From Nitrososphaeraceae archaeon (GTDB taxonomy: Archaea; Thermoproteota; Nitrososphaeria; Nitrososphaerales; Nitrososphaeraceae), in contig QCWD01000013.1 of NCBI GenBank assembly GCA_013114725.1, forward strand, positions 1 through 41,258: a stretch of 41,258 nt of DNA, written 5' to 3'. Positions within the stretch are counted from its first letter, which is position 1; each line of letters opens with the position of its first letter. Below are positions 25,980 through 33,800 of this stretch, piece after piece. The translations under genes and the position numbers were made by a program. The notes below the pieces were generated by a model, which saw nothing but the letters and a program-made list of their open reading frames with translations, did not search any database and had not been told where the DNA came from.

Positions 25980-26348
25980 TTACTTTATGACTTTGACAAA
26001 ACAGATATCGTTAAAAATTTCTTTATGTTCCTGAATCAGTGATACACGGAACTTTACATTTGAAAAATCAACTGGTATGTGTTTGGTTGATGCGACAAAT
26101 TTGATATCTTTTATTTCTCCTACATCTTTTTTAAAAATCGATAATCTCGCATAAGGATATTTGATTTTTTTATCGTTCAAATACTTATAATAGAATATAT
26201 CACTTGAATTTTCTATCTGTGAATTAATTACTATGCTATCGTATCTTCCATTGTAGTCTATTTTTATGGAGCCATGCAATTCTTGGTCTGTCGTTATTTC
26301 TTCTTCTAGGAATTCTAATGATACCTCTTTTTTCATTATTGTTTCCAT
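25980..26348 (-). CDS. Hypothetical protein, 122 aa
   Basis: No named family is recognised. There is no signal peptide or membrane segment. An ATG at codon 5 (MKKEVSLEFLEEEI) is an alternative start. The sequence is beta-rich (VSLEFLEEEITTDQELHG, DSIVINSQIENSS, VKFRVSLIQEHKEIF), suggesting an immunoglobulin-like or arrestin-like sandwich, but this is a guess from strand pattern. It is convergent with the blue-copper gene. Confidence 0.6.
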   Translation of the reverse strand: METIMKKEVSLEFLEEEITTDQELHGSIKIDYNGRYDSIVINSQIENSSDIFYYKYLNDKKIKYPYARLSIFKKDVGEIKDIKFVASTKHIPVDFSNVKFRVSLIQEHKEIFNDICFVKVIK

Positions 26349-26453
26349 ATATGTGATGTAGATTCAATTTATCTTTTTTTCTTTTAATTAAATCCAGTTA
26401 AATTGGGAAATATTATAATAGAGGTACAAGATACTGAATTTTTATTCGATAAT

Positions 26454-26547
26454 GGGCTCGTAGCTCAGTTTGGATAGAGCGCCTGCCTTCTAATAGTTCT
26501 TCTATGAAGAAAGCCGGAAGTCGAGGGATCGAAGCCCTCCGGGCCCG
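26454..26547 (+). tRNA. tRNA-Arg (UCU) with a 19-nt intron
   Basis: The acceptor stem pairs GGGCTCG (26454-26460) with CGGGCCC (26540-26546), discriminator G26547, and CCA is not encoded. D stem GCTC/GAGC and T stem GAGGG/CCCTC (loop ATCGAAG) are perfect. The anticodon loop reads CTTCTAA, so anticodon TCT. An intron A26493-A26511 lies between positions 37 and 38. CTTC (26487-26490) pairs with GAAG (26506-26509) between bulges TAA and AAA, a canonical bulge-helix-bulge cut by the splicing endonuclease. The anticodon stem has one mismatch, T26484 against C26515. Confidence 0.93.
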
Positions 26548-26568
26548 TTTCAGTTCTGAATCGCAAAT

Positions 26569-27161
26569 ATGCTGGCAAGTCTGTTTTCTCACTATATCTA
26601 TGCATTAAAGCCCCCACCACCGAAACCAAAAGATAGTATCCAGAACGCTTTAAGGTATAACTGGATTTCGAAAATGGATGGTTCCACCGTAGAGGAAAAA
26701 GTCAAAAAACTTTATGAGGATAAAACAGAAAGACGATTCACAATGGTTTCAAACCTCTTTAATAAAATTTTTCACTTTTCAAAATGGAAGGGGAGAAAGA
26801 AAAGAAGTTATCGGGTCAACGATAAAAAATTAATTAAAAACACTCGCTTTTTTGTGATATGGACGATATCCTAGCGAATTGGAAACTTATTAATAGAATG
26901 CTTCCCAGGACAAAGTTATTTGTAGGTGAAAGGCTGCATACAATGACAGAAATCCAGCAAATATCGACATATCCAGACAAGAGGATAAAGCCCGTGATAT
27001 CTTTGCTTTTGTCGTTGGGTATAAGGATATGGGAAGTGGAATACCTTAAGTGGAAACATATTATTCATTTAGAAAATGACTGTGCTAAAATTATAGTCTA
27101 TGCCGGTCAAGAAGAACAGTATCATAGTTTTGTTACACCAGAATGTTTTAACTATCTGTAG
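26569..27161 (+). pseudogene. Thaumarchaeal tyrosine recombinase, frameshifted and truncated
   Basis: Two frames join into the N-terminal domain and the start of the catalytic domain of an integrase. The first (26569-26850) ends in NTRFF at a run of six T (26848-26853); the next frame continues CDMDDILANWKLINRMLPR, then YPDKRIKPVISLLLSLGIRI, WKHI, and AKIIVYAGQEEQYHSFVTPE. The first catalytic Arg is in GIRIWEVEYLKWKHI. The stop after FNYL removes the remaining His, Arg, His and Tyr of the active site, so the protein is inactive. It starts 21 nt after a tRNA, the classic integration site. Confidence 0.82.
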
Positions 27162-27203
27162 GAATATTGATATTTTCCAAGACCAATAAAAAATGAATGA
27201 AAG

Positions 27204-27940
27204 TTAATGTTCGAGCCTCAATAAAATATAGTTTTTAGATATACAAACACGGTCCTCTCCGTCTTTTACTTCAGTTTGACCGCAGTCATTTCCCTGTCCA
27301 TCTTCATATTCAAAACATATGATATAGACAACTGGTGGAATTGAATTGGTATTAACAAGAATACTACCATCTTTAAATCCTCTTTCTGCGCACTCTTGTA
27401 AAATAGTTGGAACTTCACCTAACTGATTAACGTTGTTTTGATGTTTTACCTCATGCACCGTATATATCCCCGGTTCTATATTTTCAATTGTTGTTCCTTG
27501 TTCTGACCATTCAAACTCTTGTATCTGTGTATTCTAATCTAAAACTTTAATGTCAAACATGTCTTGTAAATTCTGACATGATAGTGAACCGCTTATGGTT
27601 GGGTCATTGCATGAAAGCCATGATGGAGAATCATTTTCTAAGAATTGGCATTGCATTATTTCTTCTATACCGCCATCACCAGAAATACCATCACATCCAA
27701 AAACCTGCTTCTTTGCAGTCAGAGAACTATCATTTGGTTATTTAGTTCGTTCTCATTTTTACATTCACTATCTTTTTTACATGTATTATCTTGTTCAATT
27801 TCTGCATCAATTTCTGCCTCATTTTCTGTACCAGTCTGATTTTCTTCTGCATATACAGAAGTATACATGTTTGTTGAAATAGATGGTATTGATGCAAGCA
27901 AAGTTACGGATAATACCGTAAAGAGTAAAGATTTTTTCAT
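27204..27940 (-). pseudogene. Decayed secreted acidic, Cys-containing protein gene
   Basis: On the minus strand the gene starts at ATG 27940 with a signal peptide (MKKSLLFTVLSVTLLASI, cleavage near VYA-EE), followed by acidic residues and DNTCKKDSEC. The frame then shifts near 27720. The next frame (LTAKKQVFGCDGISGDGG) runs to an in-frame TAG near 27537. It resumes without shift as GTTIENIEPGIYTVHEV, a prealbumin-like surface-protein motif, and ends at 27204. Two lesions in one gene mean real decay. A TATA box at 27965-27971 lies 25 nt upstream. The SIPSISTNMYTSVYA-type leader and Asp/Glu/Cys repeats recall surface proteins of Nitrososphaerales. Confidence 0.65.
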
Positions 27941-27964
27941 GTTTGAAAAGAATATTTCTGATAG

Positions 27965-27971
27965 TATAAAA
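27965..27971 (-). promoter_or_regulatory. TATA box of the decayed secreted-protein gene
   Basis: Minus-strand TTTTATA lies 25 nt before the ATG at 27940. The promoter remains even though the gene is broken. Confidence 0.45.
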
Positions 27972-28156
27972 GATTTTTGCGATTTAAAAGATGGTTCACT
28001 CAGTTCGTAATCTGCCAGTAAAAGCAGTATATGGATATAGAAAACTATTTTTCTGGTTTTCTTTTCCGTAAAATGTACTAATATGTTTATATGGACACTA
28101 ATATTATTACGATCGCCAGTATTTGTCGTCATAACGGATATTGGCAAAGTATTTCC

Positions 28157-28198
28157 AGTTTCAGTCTGAATCCCTAACCACTTATTCAGACTGGAACT
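28157..28198. repeat. Inverted-repeat hairpin A (14-bp arms, 14-nt loop)
   Basis: AGTTTCAGTCTGAA (28157-28170) is followed by 14 nt and TTCAGACTGGAACT (28185-28198), complementary at 13 of 14 bases. The core TTCCAGTCTGAA recurs in the second hairpin at 28286-28332. It lies upstream of the decayed secreted-protein gene and not inside a real ORF. Confidence 0.75.
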
Positions 28199-28285
28199 TT
28201 ATATCGAATGTAATGTTTTATAGTATGTCGAACAATAACTTATATCCTGCAATCTTCCACGGCAGGAGTAAACATACATCACCCC

Positions 28286-28332
28286 GGTTCCAGTCTGAAA
28301 TCTTCTCATTTTTTCACTTTCAGGCTGGAACC
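28286..28332. repeat. Inverted-repeat hairpin B (15-bp arms, 17-nt loop)
   Basis: GGTTCCAGTCTGAAA (28286-28300) is followed by 17 nt and TTTCAGGCTGGAACC (28318-28332), complementary at 14 of 15 bases. It shares its core with hairpin A, so the 178-nt block 28155-28332 holds four related copies in the order forward, reverse, forward, reverse. Flanking target duplications are not evident. Confidence 0.75.
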
Positions 28333-28493
28333 ATTGTTATTTAGTCTTTTTTGTATTTTTTTAGAATAACGAAAAGAAGAATTTGATACAAAAAAAATGA
28401 ATATATGAACTCTAAAAAAAAGAGAATGGAAAAGAATTTTTTTAGACATAAGTAATCTGATTTTCTGAGCTTGGAAAGTGAAGAGTAGAAAAC

Positions 28494-28724
28494 ATGTTCA
28501 TTTCCAAAGATGCTACTCGATTATTAAAATCAATAAACCTTTTACACGATAAATTAATTTGGTTTAAATGGAACCTTAAGAAATTTGTCTCATCTAAAGA
28601 CACTCTCAAAGTACAGACCAGACGTTCAATAGATGCAAGAAATACAATAAATTTCGAACTTCACATACAAAAGGGTAATCATTTTAGTAAACAAATTCAG
28701 ATAAATACATCATCTTTTGTCTAA
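28494..28724 (+). CDS. Doubtful small ORF, 76 aa
   Basis: It begins MFISKDATRLLKSINLL and is basic with no recognised domain, signal peptide or membrane helix. It sits in the decayed island between the hairpins and the transposase remnant. It may be a chance ORF or a remnant; I see no promoter of note. Confidence 0.25.
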   Translation: MFISKDATRLLKSINLLHDKLIWFKWNLKKFVSSKDTLKVQTRRSIDARNTINFELHIQKGNHFSKQIQINTSSFV

Positions 28725-28991
28725 AATAAAAATTTATATGTTATTGTAGAAAAACTAATTAAATTGCCAGATAATAACAGGTAATAATGACCAAGATTAT
28801 TTGAACAAAACAGATGAATAATAAATTATGTTGAAAAAGTACAAATGATTGTTATATTACCCACTCCAGATTATCTTACCAAAAAAAAAGAATAAATACC
28901 TCTATTATTGATGAATTTTTATAAAAAACAGATTGGATGGAAACACTCCCATCTGTAGATTTCTACGTAACTAGGTGACAAACTTTGGAAT

Positions 28992-29359
28992 AATCATTCA
29001 AAAATTGAGCGTAGAAATATACTAGTTGCCAGACAATTTGAGTCACTAATTTGTAAATATGGAAAACATTCAATCTATTCAGAGGGTGGTAAATGGTATC
29101 AACAGGCCTGCAATGTACTCGGACTAAAACACTATCTACATTCACCGTATGAGAAAAGTGTTGTTAAAAGAGTAAATTTTTGGTAATGGTGTAAGGATAG
29201 AATAGGTGATTTTGACGAGTACTATCATGTACTATAAAGCATGACTGTGATCTGGGTCACAATTACAATTGGAGTATCTTCTCTATATCAATATATGACG
29301 ATCCTAAAAATAATGATTTTAAAATAGAATTAGGAACAGAAGAAATTAACTTTAATTAA
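28992..29359 (+). pseudogene. Decayed IS6/IS240-like DDE transposase remnant
   Basis: The plus frame from 28992 reads HSKIERRNILVARQFESL, then YGKHSIYSEGGKWYQQACNV and LGLKHYLHSPYEKSVVKR, which match the middle of archaeal IS6-type transposases (usual form STDGGTWYPQAC and SPLEKSLxER). The first catalytic-site Asp is replaced by Glu in SEGG. A TAA interrupts the frame after VNFW and another after HVL. A third frame then gives HDCDLGHNYNWSIF, the expected C-terminal motif. It has at least two stops and a frameshift, so it is inactive. I saw no clear terminal inverted repeats. Confidence 0.7.
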
Positions 29360-29440
29360 CCGAACCAAACACACTGACTATCAATTAATATTCAATAAAA
29401 TTCCTAGTTAATAAAACATCTAAATTTTTTATTCATTCAC

Positions 29441-29743
29441 TCAATCAACGAAATGAGATTCAATCTCGTTTAATCTTTCAATCGACCCATCACATTCTCG
29501 TATGGACGAATATTCTGATTCGGTTCTTAATCTTTGCAGGAAAGAAAGAATCTCCTCATTTAAAACACCATGCTTTACATCATAATCTATACTTCTGTAA
29601 ACCTGATTTATCTTTCCATATTTTTTGTGTATTCTTTTTTCAAATCTTGATGCATCTTCTGGAAGTCCTTTTACATATTTAATAACGGTTTTTTCCATAT
29701 TTTTAATATGCCATTCTCTCATTGGAAAATTATTTTGAATCAA
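29441..29743 (-). CDS. Hypothetical protein, about 85-100 aa
   Basis: No recognised family. ATG starts at codons 1, 8 and 16 are possible; MEKTVIKYVKGLPEDASRF is the most protein-like. The sequence is helical and charged, with no membrane segment or cysteines of note, ending IERLNEIESHFVD. It marks the return to intact ORFs after the decayed island. Confidence 0.5.
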   Translation of the reverse strand: MIQNNFPMREWHIKNMEKTVIKYVKGLPEDASRFEKRIHKKYGKINQVYRSIDYDVKHGVLNEEILSFLQRLRTESEYSSIRECDGSIERLNEIESHFVD

Positions 29744-29894
29744 AAAAATCAGTTATATTACGTTTTTAGGATATATAATATAATCTATTTTAATTCAAAA
29801 TTCTAAAACCTCAATGATATTTTCTTTTAAAACTGTACGCAAGTAAAATCTGATTTATCTCTATTATTGATAATTTAGATCTAAAATTTTTCGA

Positions 29895-30128
29895 TCAGGT
29901 TGGAGGTCTAAATGTAATGAATTCTGATATCAATTTAATCAGAAATCCTACTCCACCAATTGCACCTACTGCTATTAGAATAAATCTCAAGTATTGCATG
30001 TAGTCGTCCTTGCTCGTTTTTTTGGCAAGCTTCAATGTTTGGATCATTTCTATTATTTTTTTCTCAATTGTAGGAATAACTTTATTAAAAGCCAGCAACG
30101 GATTATCACATTTTTTATTTAAAAGCAC
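29895..30128 (-). CDS. secE: Protein translocase subunit SecE / Sec61 gamma
   Basis: 77 residues, GTG start. The conserved cytoplasmic helix reads TLKLAKKTSKDDYMQYL and is followed by one membrane helix ILIAVGAIGGVGFLIKLISEFI, the standard single-span SecE layout. It closes and stabilises the SecY channel. The N-terminal 20 residues are longer than usual, so an internal start is possible. NusG and L11, commonly adjacent, are absent. It lies 33 nt after the Lrp gene on the minus strand. Confidence 0.87.
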   Translation of the reverse strand: MLLNKKCDNPLLAFNKVIPTIEKKIIEMIQTLKLAKKTSKDDYMQYLRFILIAVGAIGGVGFLIKLISEFITFRPPT

Positions 30129-30161
30129 TTATTTGAACTTACCTTTTAGAATTTATGTATT

Positions 30162-30626
30162 CTATCCTGTGGTTTTTGCATCATAAACAGGTTCCTTCTC
30201 TGTTCTTTGCATCTCCACAAAGGTCTCTGTGTTATGTATCCCTTCTATTTTTCCAATTCTTTCTATAACAATATTATGTAATTCCTCTAATGTTCTGGCA
30301 TTCACATTTACAATCATATCAAATCTGCCAGTCACCTCAGATAGTGATCTGACCTCAGGTATCTTCAGTAACTCTCCATGAATAATTTCTTTACGTTTTG
30401 GATCACGGTTTATTCCAACAGTAGCTCTAATGTTTATTCCCAACATATTTTCATTAACTATGATTGTGAATTTTTTTATCATATTTCTTTTTGAAAGGCG
30501 TTTAATTCTGCTGTATAGGACTGATGCATTAATGTTTAATTTCTTGCTAAGTTGCGGAACAGATATGCTTGCATCATTGGTTAATTCTGACAAAATTTTC
30601 ATATCAAGTTCATCGAATCTTTGCAA
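30162..30626 (-). CDS. Lrp/AsnC-family transcriptional regulator
   Basis: 154 residues. An N-terminal winged helix-turn-helix reads FDELDMKILSELTNDASISV, then LSKKLNINASVLYSRIKRL, and a C-terminal RAM domain contains ATVGINRDPKRKEII and VTGRFDMIVNVNARTLEEL. Such regulators sense amino acids and bind operator DNA as dimers or octamers. The effector is unknown. A secE gene follows 33 nt later, perhaps an operon, and a RAM-only protein is encoded at 21578. Confidence 0.92.
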   Translation of the reverse strand: MQRFDELDMKILSELTNDASISVPQLSKKLNINASVLYSRIKRLSKRNMIKKFTIIVNENMLGINIRATVGINRDPKRKEIIHGELLKIPEVRSLSEVTGRFDMIVNVNARTLEELHNIVIERIGKIEGIHNTETFVEMQRTEKEPVYDAKTTG

Positions 30627-30810
30627 CTTTTATCAGAAGTATGTTAATATATTTACATTAATAAATGTAATTTTTATATAACTGTTGATTTTTAATAATA
30701 ATGTTTCAATTTATTTCATTTTCAGTACTGTTAAAACTATGATTGGATAGTTAAACCGCACCCAAATACAACAAAATTATTATATGATTTAAATTTGAAT
30801 ATTGTTATTC

Positions 30811-31323
30811 ATGTTATTTAAAAGCAATAAACTTCAGGGAGGTTCTTATATTTTTACTACACAATATGATGAATTAACAAAACATAAAATGATTATAATT
30901 GGTAGAATTAAACTAATTGATGGAGATTATGTCGATATTGAAGGGATTTATATCAGACCTGTTGGGCTTATTAAACGAAAAGAAATTGGAAAGATAGGAA
31001 ATCATTCACTAGATGTATTGAATAATCCTGACCCAACTAACTGTATATTTATTTTGATTGATACTATAGAATACGGACCATATTCTGAAAGAATAGATAT
31101 TTCAAAAAAAAAGCCAAATCCTATACATGAACATAAGTATCTAATACTTGATGGATGGTTAAAAGAAAACTTGCCCGAAATGTTTGCTAATTTTTTCAAT
31201 TCAAAATCTCCTGAAGAGCGAATGAAGGCGCGCTCATATCTACTGGAAAAAATGAATTCGTTATACGATAAAGACCTGAAAGAACATTTATACGCAATTT
31301 TACGAAGTACCAAGATACTTTAA
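30811..31323 (+). CDS. Hypothetical protein, 170 aa
   Basis: No recognised family. I prefer the ATG at 30811 to the upstream TTG at 30802 because a TATA-like box at 30776-30787 lies about 25-35 nt before it. A beta-rich N-terminal half (GGSYIFTTQYDELTKHKMII, VDIEGIYIRPVGLI) precedes a helical C-terminal half (SPEERMKARSYLLEKMNSLY). It is soluble, without cysteine motifs. It lies 63 nt upstream of the P1 gene. Confidence 0.62.
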   Translation: MLFKSNKLQGGSYIFTTQYDELTKHKMIIIGRIKLIDGDYVDIEGIYIRPVGLIKRKEIGKIGNHSLDVLNNPDPTNCIFILIDTIEYGPYSERIDISKKKPNPIHEHKYLILDGWLKENLPEMFANFFNSKSPEERMKARSYLLEKMNSLYDKDLKEHLYAILRSTKIL

Positions 31324-31349
31324 TCTTTCTATCGTTTCGATTTTGAAAG

Positions 31350-31359
31350 TTTTATATTA
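31350..31359 (+). promoter_or_regulatory. TATA box of the P1 stalk protein gene
   Basis: TTTTATATTA lies about 27-37 nt before the ATG at 31387, so P1 can be transcribed alone. Confidence 0.45.
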
Positions 31360-31386
31360 TGGTTAGATGTTAAGCGTTTTCTGACT

Positions 31387-31698
31387 ATGGAATACGTATA
31401 TGCCGCATTGTTGTTACATAAATTAAAACAAGATGTAAGTGAGAATAATGTTACTAATGTAATAAAAGCAGCCGGTGTCACTCCCGATGAAATAAGGGTA
31501 AAGGCTCTGGTTGCTGCATTAAGTGAAGTAAATATTGAAGAAGCTTTGAAAGCAGCTCCTGTGGCAATGGCCTCAGTTGCTGCCGCACCTACTGCGTCAG
31601 GCGGTTCGACTGCAGCTGCTGCAGAAGCAAAGGAAGAACCAAAAGACGAGAAAAAAGAAGAAGAAGCTTTAGAAGGATTATCTTCGTTATTCGGATAA
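31387..31698 (+). CDS. rpl12: Ribosomal protein P1 / L12 (stalk)
   Basis: 103 residues. The N-terminal dimerisation domain is [20 protein letters not shown], followed by an Ala-rich hinge (about 55-80), a Lys/Glu-rich stretch and the conserved tail [12 protein letters not shown] that binds translation factors. P1 dimers attach to L10. The gene is on the plus strand while L10 and L1 are on the minus strand about 120 nt away, an unusual split since L10-L12 are often one operon. Confidence 0.94.
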   Translation: MEYVYAALLLHKLKQDVSENNVTNVIKAAGVTPDEIRVKALVAALSEVNIEEALKAAPVAMASVAAAPTASGGSTAAAAEAKEEPKDEKKEEEALEGLSSLFG

Positions 31699-31815
31699 TC
31701 TTTTTAAAAATTCTTCATTCATTTATAACTTTTTTAAAGTTCCTTAATTTTATTGCCTATGAAAAGAATGTTATTCCATCTAGCTTAAAATAAATTTAAA
31801 AATAATTAAAAATAG

Positions 31816-32685
31816 TTATTGTGGGGTATATCCCTTTATCTTGCCAGCAACATTAAGCGCTTTAGTGTGAACAAACTGTAGTGATTCTTTTGCAGTATCA
31901 GAAGTAATATAGCCTGATTCAAATGCTACATTCATTGCTCCTCTTTCTGCCTTTATTAGTATCGGCTCGATAGTCTCTGGGATGGTATAGGTCGATTCGG
32001 TAGCAAGTGTTATTGCCTCGTTTAACGCGCTTCTTAGTTGGTTTTCATACTCTTTTAAATCCAGACGAAGATCGTTTTCTAGATATTGTAGTCCCTCCGA
32101 TATTGCATAATTTACTGCAATTCCTGCTTCTATCGGTTTAATGTTTAATTTACTCATAAGGGATGCTAATTTCTGTGAAATTACTGAACCAGGTTTGGCA
32201 ACTACTGTATCCTTGGTGACGGCTATCGTTCCTTGGTCTATCTTTGTCGGTACATTTGATTCTTTAAACTCCGAAAGAACTGGACCTGGCGTTATACCTG
32301 TGTTTCCTGCAGGTATCGTTATCTCTTTTGAAGCAATATCTCCTCCCTTTGCCGGTAGATACACTTTATTCTGATCGAAAATAAGATTTAGTTTGAAAGG
32401 ATTAAAGTTTGTAAACATCAATGCACACTGACCTTCTAACTCTTTACTCAGGTGTTCTATACCTGGAGTATCCTTTATCTGTTCAAATGCCCTTAATGCA
32501 ACTTTGTTTTTGATAATCTTGATGACGATTTCATTTCTGAATTTCTTTCTGATTGTCATTAATTGTGTTGCTCTGACTTTGGTCATTTTGGATAATGCAA
32601 CTACACTATATTCCTTTGGCAACTGCTGCAATTCTTGATACATTTTTACCTTTTTTTCTGGATATTTTTTCAAAGTTTGAGACAT
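31816..32685 (-). CDS. rpl10: Ribosomal protein L10 (P0)
   Basis: 289 residues. The N-terminal rRNA-binding domain holds YSVVALSKMTKVRATQLMTI and IKNKVALRAFEQI; the insert domain (PAKGGDIASKEITIPAGNTGI and GPVLSEFK) is archaeal. The C-terminal helical spine should carry P1 dimers. The protein ends in AGKIKGYTPQ, without the acidic GLxxLFG-type tail found in P1 and in many archaeal L10 proteins, so factor binding would rest on P1. It follows L1 by 21 nt. Confidence 0.93.
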   Translation of the reverse strand: MSQTLKKYPEKKVKMYQELQQLPKEYSVVALSKMTKVRATQLMTIRKKFRNEIVIKIIKNKVALRAFEQIKDTPGIEHLSKELEGQCALMFTNFNPFKLNLIFDQNKVYLPAKGGDIASKEITIPAGNTGITPGPVLSEFKESNVPTKIDQGTIAVTKDTVVAKPGSVISQKLASLMSKLNIKPIEAGIAVNYAISEGLQYLENDLRLDLKEYENQLRSALNEAITLATESTYTIPETIEPILIKAERGAMNVAFESGYITSDTAKESLQFVHTKALNVAGKIKGYTPQ

Positions 32686-32706
32686 TTTCTATTTTCCTCC
32701 ATTTAT

Positions 32707-33357
32707 TTATTTTTTATTGGTAGATTTGACTGGTCTGCCCATTGTGAATTTTACTACCGCATCTTTGATATTTTTTTCTCCCTGCGGTAATTTTTTTTCA
32801 ATGGTCGAAATGACTGCGACAGCATTGGAAACTAGCTGGTCATCATCCATTTTTTCATCTCCTATTTTAGCCGATATACTAAGTTGATTTCTTACTCTTA
32901 CTCTTACTGAATTTCTGAATCGTTCAACAATTGACTCTATTGGAGCACCATATGGTACGGGAGCTGGCATTTTTCCTCTCGGACCTAAAAACTGACCCAA
33001 CGACCTACCAACATTTGCCATCAATGCGGTATCAGATAAAAAGAAATCATATATTCTTGCCACGTTTTTTGCTTCTTTTTTGTTTGTACTTAATCTATCA
33101 AGCTCATCCTGCTCTATAACCTTGTCAACCTCTGCTTTCTTTGCACGGGAACCCATATCACCGGAAGCAACCACACATATCGATGCCTGTGTTGATGATT
33201 GGCTTGGTAAACTTACAACTTCATTTAAACTGAAACCTTTTTTAATATCAATATCCTTTAAAATTAATGTTAGATCTACTGATTGACTAAAATTACGCTT
33301 TGTTGATTCTTGTCTTGCGTTTTTCACCAATTCTTTAAGCTGAACTTCGTTTATCAT
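32707..33357 (-). CDS. rpl1: Ribosomal protein L1
   Basis: 216 residues, the usual L1 length. Two-domain L1 features include RNFSQSVDLTLILKDIDIKK, GSRAKKAEVDK, the conserved LGQFLGPRGKMPAPVP and a C-terminal ISTIEKKLPQGEKNI. L1 binds the 23S rRNA stalk and in many archaea represses its own operon. L10 follows 21 nt later. L11, often upstream, is absent. A TATA-like box on the minus strand (33391-33399) lies about 35 nt upstream. Confidence 0.94.
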   Translation of the reverse strand: MINEVQLKELVKNARQESTKRNFSQSVDLTLILKDIDIKKGFSLNEVVSLPSQSSTQASICVVASGDMGSRAKKAEVDKVIEQDELDRLSTNKKEAKNVARIYDFFLSDTALMANVGRSLGQFLGPRGKMPAPVPYGAPIESIVERFRNSVRVRVRNQLSISAKIGDEKMDDDQLVSNAVAVISTIEKKLPQGEKNIKDAVVKFTMGRPVKSTNKK

Positions 33358-33509
33358 TTCAAATATAGGATGTCAATGAGTTGATAGTTACTTATAAACC
33401 TGAGCCATTATGTTGTACGCGTCAAATGTCTATACTGTGACATTATGTTAATTTGCATTCTTTTTTGCTTGCATATGTTACTGTCTATCCATTCATCCGT
33501 GTTTTAAAA

Positions 33510-33519
33510 TTTATATATC
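33510..33519 (+). promoter_or_regulatory. TATA box of a small membrane protein gene
   Basis: TTTATATATC lies 22-31 nt before the ATG at 33541. Confidence 0.45.
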
Positions 33520-33540
33520 TAGAAAATAAAATAACAAAAA

Positions 33541-33705
33541 ATGGTTCAAAAAATGACCGCTGTATGGTTAATTGTCCTGACCGTTCTTATCTGCACCATA
33601 ATTCCAGTTTATATGATTTGGCTTACCACGATACCACATGAAACAAAATTGTTAATAGGTCTGGATATGTTAATTGACAATTCAAATTCGTTATTGTTAA
33701 AATAA
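33541..33705 (+). CDS. Single-span small membrane protein, 54 aa
   Basis: The ATG-started ORF gives a short basic N-terminus (MVQKMT), one hydrophobic helix VWLIVLTVLICTIIPVYMIW and a hydrophilic tail ending NSNSLLLK. A TATA box lies just upstream. No family is recognised. It lies between the L1 promoter and the CaCA exchanger. Confidence 0.55.
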   Translation: MVQKMTAVWLIVLTVLICTIIPVYMIWLTTIPHETKLLIGLDMLIDNSNSLLLK

Positions 33706-33800
33706 TAAAATTGAATGATATTCTTTTTTTATTTTAAGGATAGAATTTGATGGGAATGATTATTTAAGGCATTTTTTTCATACATTCTGTTGTTGTTTCT

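Noticed and set aside
27595-27882. Plus-strand ORFs of 64-95 codons over the secreted-protein remnant
   Set aside because: His/Phe-rich shadows of the minus-strand coding remnant, with no promoter or motif.
28155-28332. CRISPR-like repeat array
   Set aside because: Repeats alternate in direction and there are only four imperfect copies with uneven spacing; no cas genes are near.
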